This document shows, piece by piece, positions 60,507 through 64,000 of a DNA stretch of 64,000 bases (the first letter of the stretch is position 1; each line of letters opens with the position of its first letter). The notes beneath the pieces are model-generated. The model saw only the letters and a list, made by a program, of their open reading frames with translations. It made no database searches and had not been told where the DNA came from. Both the position numbers and the translations under genes were made by a program. This DNA comes from Hymenobacter yonginensis (GTDB lineage Bacteria; Bacteroidota; Bacteroidia; Cytophagales; Hymenobacteraceae). Where the stretch lies: the NCBI RefSeq assembly GCF_027625995.1, contig NZ_CP115396.1, positions 2,418,001 through 2,482,000 of the forward strand, written 5' to 3'.

Positions 60507-61277
60507 CTACAACTCCCGCACCCAGATGTTGCGGAAGCTGATCGGCTCACTCGGGTCGCCGTGCGACTGGAGCTTGATGGGCGACGGGCCGTGCTGCTGG
60601 TAGCTGGGCGGGCCGATGTAAACGGTGGCACCTTTCAGCTCGGTGTTATTCTGCACTAGTACGCCATTGAAGTGCACTGTTACGCGGGCTGGTGTTTGCA
60701 GAGAGCCGTCGGGCTTGAAGGTAGGCGCGGTCCACACCACGTCGTAGGATTGCCACTGGCCCGGCTTCTGGGTAGGGTTGGCCAGCGGGATAAACTGCTT
60801 GTAGATGCTGCCGGCCATGCCGTTCACGTACGTTTCGTTCTGGTACGAGTCCAGAATCTGCAGCTCGTAGCCCAGGTCGCCTTTGCCCAGCGAGGCCAGA
60901 AACAGGCCGCTGTTGCCTCGCACCTGCCCTTTGCCGCTGATAGTGGCGGGCACCCGCCACTCCAGATGCAGCTGGTAGTTGGTGAATTTCTGCTTGGTTT
61001 CGATGTTGCCCGTCTTCTTGTCCACGGTCAGCAGCCCGTCGGCCACCTTCCAGCCCGCCGGCTTAGTGCGGTCCTCCACCGATACCCACTGCGTCAGGTC
61101 GCGGCCGTTGAACAGCACCAGCGCATCGGAGGGCGGCGCGGTGAACACGCCGGTAGCCGCTACCACCTTCGGCACGGGCTTCCAGACTTCAGTTTCCTCG
61201 GGTTTGCCTTGCGGCTGGTTCTGGCCCACGGCTGACAGGCTGATGAGTAAAACGGGAAAAAGGAAGGCGGTTTTCAT
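60507..61277 (-). CDS. Secreted DUF1080 (3-keto-disaccharide hydrolase-type) protein
   Basis: This 256-residue protein has a signal peptide (MKTAFLFPVLLISLSAVGQ). A concanavalin-like domain follows: LVLFNGRDLTQWVSVEDR, GWKVADGLLTVDKKTGNIET, FTNYQLHLEWRVP, GNSGLFLASLGKGDLGYELQ and a final PSPIKLQSHGDPSEPISFRN. This is DUF1080, some members of which hydrolyse 3-keto-glycosides. ATG 61277 begins the signal peptide; the longer frame runs into a repeat. The isomerase gene is 320 nt upstream, separated by repeats. Confidence 0.87.
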   Translation of the reverse strand: MKTAFLFPVLLISLSAVGQNQPQGKPEETEVWKPVPKVVAATGVFTAPPSDALVLFNGRDLTQWVSVEDRTKPAGWKVADGLLTVDKKTGNIETKQKFTNYQLHLEWRVPATISGKGQVRGNSGLFLASLGKGDLGYELQILDSYQNETYVNGMAGSIYKQFIPLANPTQKPGQWQSYDVVWTAPTFKPDGSLQTPARVTVHFNGVLVQNNTELKGATVYIGPPSYQQHGPSPIKLQSHGDPSEPISFRNIWVREL

Positions 61278-61314
61278 GGGCAGGAAGAGGGTGAGAAGCA
61301 GGTGGAAATAAAGA

Positions 61315-61582
61315 ACGTCATGCTGAGCTTGCCGAAGCATCTCTACCGCTTCGTTGGTCGATTGTAGAGACGCGACACTTCGCGTCTCCTCGTTGCTGAC
61401 GTTGGGGCGGCCGATTCGTTCTGGCGGGAGACGTGAAGTGTCACGTCTCTACATCATTCAATGAGGTTAGCCAGCGGTAGAGGTACTTCGGTCCCTGGCT
61501 TGATGCGCCACATGTTCAGCATAACAGGATTACGTTGACAACGTCAGCACGCGAGATTCCTCGCGCTGCTCGGAATGACGTT
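61315..61582. repeat. Nested REP-like elements (family B inside family C)
   Basis: A family C pair (61315-61343 and inverted 61547-61582) encloses a family B doublet with arms at 61363-61389 and 61427-61453. The left B arm is a hairpin by itself (GAGACGCGA, loop CACT, TCGCGTCTC). The 320-nt gap between the DUF1080 and isomerase genes contains no ORF. Confidence 0.8.
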
Positions 61583-61597
61583 CTGGTGAGTCCGGCG

Positions 61598-62482
61598 CTA
61601 CACATCACATAGCCGCACGGCCTCGCGCAACGACTTTAACCCGTCGGCTTGGCGGGGCATGAACTCCTGGGCCACGTAGCCCTGGAAACCGGTGGCCACA
61701 ATGGCGCGCATGATGGCGGGGTAGTTTAGCTCCTGGGTGTCGTCGAGCTCGTGGCGGCCGGGCACGCCGGCGGTGTGGTAGTGGGCAATGTAGCGGTGGT
61801 AGGCGGTGAGGGTGCGGATGACGTCGCCCTCGTCGATTTGCATGTGGTAGATATCGTAGAGCAGCTTGAAGTGCTCCGAATCCAGCCGTTTGGCCAGCTC
61901 CACGCCCCAGGCGGTCCGGTCGCACTGGTAGTCGGGGTGGTCGATTTTGCTGTTGAGCAGCTCCATCACCAGCACCACCTTGTGCTTAGCGGCCAGTTCC
62001 ATCAGCGGCTTGAGGCCTTCCACGCAGTTCGTCCACCCCTGCTCGTCGGAGAGGCCGCGGCGGCTGCCGCTGAAGCAGATGAGGTTAGTATAGCCGGCCT
62101 GCGCCACCTGCGGAATCATGGCGGCGTAGCGCTGCCGGAGCTGGGCGTGGAATTTGGGGTCATTGAAGCCGTCGGTAAGGTTGATTTCCGCGCCGTTGCA
62201 CATCGGCGAATCGAGGCCGTACTTTTTGAGCGTGGGCCACTCGGCGGGGCCCACCAGGTCGATGCCCCGGAGACCCATTGCCTTAGCCGCCGCGCACAGC
62301 TCGTCCAGCGGCATCTTGCCGAAGCACCAGCGGCACACCGACTGTTTCAGGTTGTTCTTCAAGGGCTGCGAAGTGGTTTTCTGATCCTCCGCTGCACACG
62401 CCGCCGAAACGCCCAGCGTACCCACGGCCGCCGTGCCGGTTATCAGGCCCTTCAGGGCGGCTCGTCGGTTCCAGGTAGCCAT
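61598..62482 (-). CDS. Exported sugar-phosphate-isomerase/epimerase-like TIM barrel
   Basis: This 294-residue protein has a signal segment with GTAAVGTLGVSAACA; the early WNRRAALKG is Tat-like. The xylose-isomerase-like barrel follows: AAAKAMGLRGIDLVGPAEWP, VVLVMELLNSKIDHPDYQ, FKLLYDIYHMQIDEGDVIRT, HYHTAGVPGRHELDD and VAQEFMP. Glu, Asp, His and Glu metal ligands appear in the usual order. It resembles hydroxypyruvate isomerase-type and 3-keto-sugar isomerase-type enzymes. It starts 2 nt after the MFS stop codon, so they form an operon. Confidence 0.83.
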   Translation of the reverse strand: MATWNRRAALKGLITGTAAVGTLGVSAACAAEDQKTTSQPLKNNLKQSVCRWCFGKMPLDELCAAAKAMGLRGIDLVGPAEWPTLKKYGLDSPMCNGAEINLTDGFNDPKFHAQLRQRYAAMIPQVAQAGYTNLICFSGSRRGLSDEQGWTNCVEGLKPLMELAAKHKVVLVMELLNSKIDHPDYQCDRTAWGVELAKRLDSEHFKLLYDIYHMQIDEGDVIRTLTAYHRYIAHYHTAGVPGRHELDDTQELNYPAIMRAIVATGFQGYVAQEFMPRQADGLKSLREAVRLCDV

Positions 62483-62484
62483 AC

Positions 62485-63744
62485 TTAGACGGCTTGGGTG
62501 AGTGAGGTGGCGGGGTCGTGCAGGGTATCGGCGGCGGCAGTGGCCTGGGGCTGGGGCTGGTCGCGGAAGAAGGCCAGGAAGGCCAGCAGCACTACCACCG
62601 CAATGCCGGCCGGAATCAGCCAGATCATGCGCCAGTCGTGAGTGGTGGGCGTGGTCTGGTAGGCGTCGAAGATGCGGCCCGAGAGCAGCGTGCCGATGAG
62701 CATGCCCACGCCGTAAGTGGCCAGGGTGATGAAGCCCTGGGCCGAGCTTTTGAACCGTTCCCCGGCCAGGTTGTCGGTGTAGATCTGGCCCGTCACGAAG
62801 AAGAAGTCGTAGCAGACGCCGTGCAGCACGATGCCCGCAATCAGCATCCAGTAGTTGCCCAGGCCGTCGCCGTAGGCGAAAAACACGTAGCGCAGCACCC
62901 AGGCCGCCATACCAATGGCCAGCATCTTCTTCACGCCCAGCCGGCTAAAAAACAGCGGAATGGCCAGCATAAACAGCAGTTCCGACACCTGCCCCAGACT
63001 CTGCACCCCCGCCGCCGACTTCATCCCGACTTCGTTGAGAAACGGGTTAGTAAAGCCGTAGTAAAAGGCCAGCGGAATGCAGATGGCAATGGAGGCCAAA
63101 AAGAAGATCAGGTAGGAGCGATTGCGCAGCATGCCAATGGCTTCCAGCCCCAGTAGGTCGCCGAGGGAGCTGGTCTGGTCTTTCTTGACGGGCGGGGTGG
63201 CCGGCAGCGTGAAGCTGAATACGCCCAGCAGGGCCGAGGCGCCGGCCGCCATCAGGAAGGTGCTTTGCAGGCTGTTGGTCTGCTCCCAGTTCAGCCAGCC
63301 GATGGTGAGGCCGGCCACAATCCAGCCCAGTGTGCCCAGCACCCGGATGGGCGCAAACTCCTTCTGCGGGTTTTGCATCTGCCGGAAGCTGATGGAGTTC
63401 ACCAGCGCCAGCGTGGGCATATACAGCACCATGTAGGTGAGGATGCTGGGGTAGAAGCTGCCGAAATCAGGCGCCGCTGAGGCCCGCCACAGCAACACCG
63501 CGCCAGCCAGGTGCAGCACGCCCAGAATCTTCTGGGCCGAGAAAAACCGGTCGGCAATGAGCCCGATGATGAACGGCGCCACAATGGCCCCGATGGACTG
63601 CGTCAGAAACGCCACCCCCACCTGCGTGCCCGACGCACCGAGGTTGTGCAGCAGGTACGTGCCCAGCGTCACGAACCACGCGCCCCAGATGAAGAACTCC
63701 AGGAACATCATGATGGATAGCCGTATGCGGATGGAAGCAGTCAT
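62485..63744 (-). CDS. MFS transporter, nucleoside/sugar:H+ symporter type
   Basis: This 419-residue protein has twelve transmembrane helices and begins RIRLSIMMFLEFFIWGAWFV, the start typical of the NupG/XapB-like nucleoside:H+ symporter family in Bacteroidota. GVCYDFFFVTGQIYTDN in helix 10-11 is also typical. With the downstream isomerase and DUF1080 genes it is more likely a sugar or glycoside importer than a nucleoside carrier. Its stop codon is 2 nt from the isomerase start, indicating translational coupling. Confidence 0.85.
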   Translation of the reverse strand: MTASIRIRLSIMMFLEFFIWGAWFVTLGTYLLHNLGASGTQVGVAFLTQSIGAIVAPFIIGLIADRFFSAQKILGVLHLAGAVLLWRASAAPDFGSFYPSILTYMVLYMPTLALVNSISFRQMQNPQKEFAPIRVLGTLGWIVAGLTIGWLNWEQTNSLQSTFLMAAGASALLGVFSFTLPATPPVKKDQTSSLGDLLGLEAIGMLRNRSYLIFFLASIAICIPLAFYYGFTNPFLNEVGMKSAAGVQSLGQVSELLFMLAIPLFFSRLGVKKMLAIGMAAWVLRYVFFAYGDGLGNYWMLIAGIVLHGVCYDFFFVTGQIYTDNLAGERFKSSAQGFITLATYGVGMLIGTLLSGRIFDAYQTTPTTHDWRMIWLIPAGIAVVVLLAFLAFFRDQPQPQATAAADTLHDPATSLTQAV

Positions 63745-63777
63745 GGGCAGGTGGGGATTAGGAATAGGTTGATTTTA

Positions 63778-64000
63778 AACGTCATGCTGAGCGGAGGCGC
63801 AGCCGCAGCCGAAGCATCTCGCGTGCTGACGTTGCAATGATTGCGCCTCACCCCCCGGCCCCCTCTCCTTCAGAGAGGGGGAGCCAGACGACTGGTTAGG
63901 CGGTGTAGAGACGCGACACTTCGCGTCTCGGCGCGTGCTGATGTTGTTTTGGCTGGTGCGGGAACCGGTCGTTCAACGACGAGACGCGAAGTGTCGCGTC
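63778..64000. repeat. Composite repeat region: families C, D and B in series
   Basis: A C copy (63778-63831) is followed by a D hairpin (63851-63890, almost identical to 9300-9336) and a B doublet (arms 63905-63930 and 63980 to the window end). The right B half GGAACCGGTCGTTCAACGAC matches 40120-40140 closely. The window ends inside this cluster. Confidence 0.75.

Overview
The window looks like a chromosomal segment of a high-GC member of the Bacteroidota, most likely Hymenobacter or a close Hymenobacteraceae relative (inferred from content, not from a marker gene). The evidence is the Bacteroidota-type promoter (TTG, about 19-23 nt, TAnnTTTG) before many genes, the absence of Shine-Dalgarno leaders, and lineage-typical families: DUF3276, DUF3822, DUF4296, DUF1573, DUF3667, the type IX secretion plug protein, a SusC-like TonB receptor and Bat-type vWA proteins. 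No rRNA, tRNA, CRISPR array, integrase or transposase gene was recognised. Gene content is mostly housekeeping, arranged as short operons separated by palindromic repeats.

Layout. 1-3.0 kb: the end of a probable T9SS cargo protein, a secreted PDZ aspartyl protease, menC and a KGG stress protein. 3.2-9.8 kb: egtB-egtD (ergothioneine), an aminotransferase, a MATE exporter, a DUF922 protein and a CsaA-like protein. 9.9-14.7 kb: a DUF4296 lipoprotein divergent from a partial Bat locus (DUF58, membrane protein, BatA), then YggS and DUF423. 14.7-20.1 kb (minus): DUF1573, a secreted protein, a RecD-like helicase and a TPR histidine kinase. 20.2-25.5 kb: thioesterase, DUF4126, NUDIX, DUF3822-coaD, lipoprotein-NUDIX and a phosphodiesterase. 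25.7-32.1 kb: a small basic protein, threonine aldolase, PPP phosphatase, AlkA-like glycosylase, a second DUF58 protein, DUF3276, ychF and a PhnA-domain protein. 32.1-37.5 kb: an AT-rich secreted protein, M48 protease, cation:proton antiporter, T9SS plug protein and an AT-rich orphan. 37.6-42.7 kb: katG with a Fur/PerR-like operator, an ABC-F ATPase and an AT-rich membrane protein. 42.7-48.2 kb: Uma2, a lipoprotein, an amidase, DUF2256, a beta-propeller lipoprotein, and a PAS protein with its partner. 48.4-55.5 kb: AsmA-like protein, 2H phosphoesterase, a small membrane protein, DUF3667, a deoxyhypusine synthase homologue and hslV. 55.6-64 kb: a TonB-dependent receptor broken by an in-frame amber codon, the pyruvate dehydrogenase E2 subunit, and a sugar module (DUF1080, TIM-barrel isomerase, MFS permease).

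Themes. Oxidative stress defence recurs (ergothioneine, KatG with a palindromic operator over its promoter, Bat proteins). Envelope and T9SS functions recur (plug protein, sorting domain, TonB receptor, several lipoproteins). The most striking non-genic signal is a set of at least seven families of REP-like hairpins arranged as inverted doublets. In two places one family is nested in the loop of another. Three genes (32153-32623, 37198-37533, 42300-42725) are visibly AT-richer than their surroundings and may be recent arrivals.

Limits. Everything here was read by eye. Family names come from motif recognition without a database search. Start codons were moved inward where upstream residues looked non-coding.
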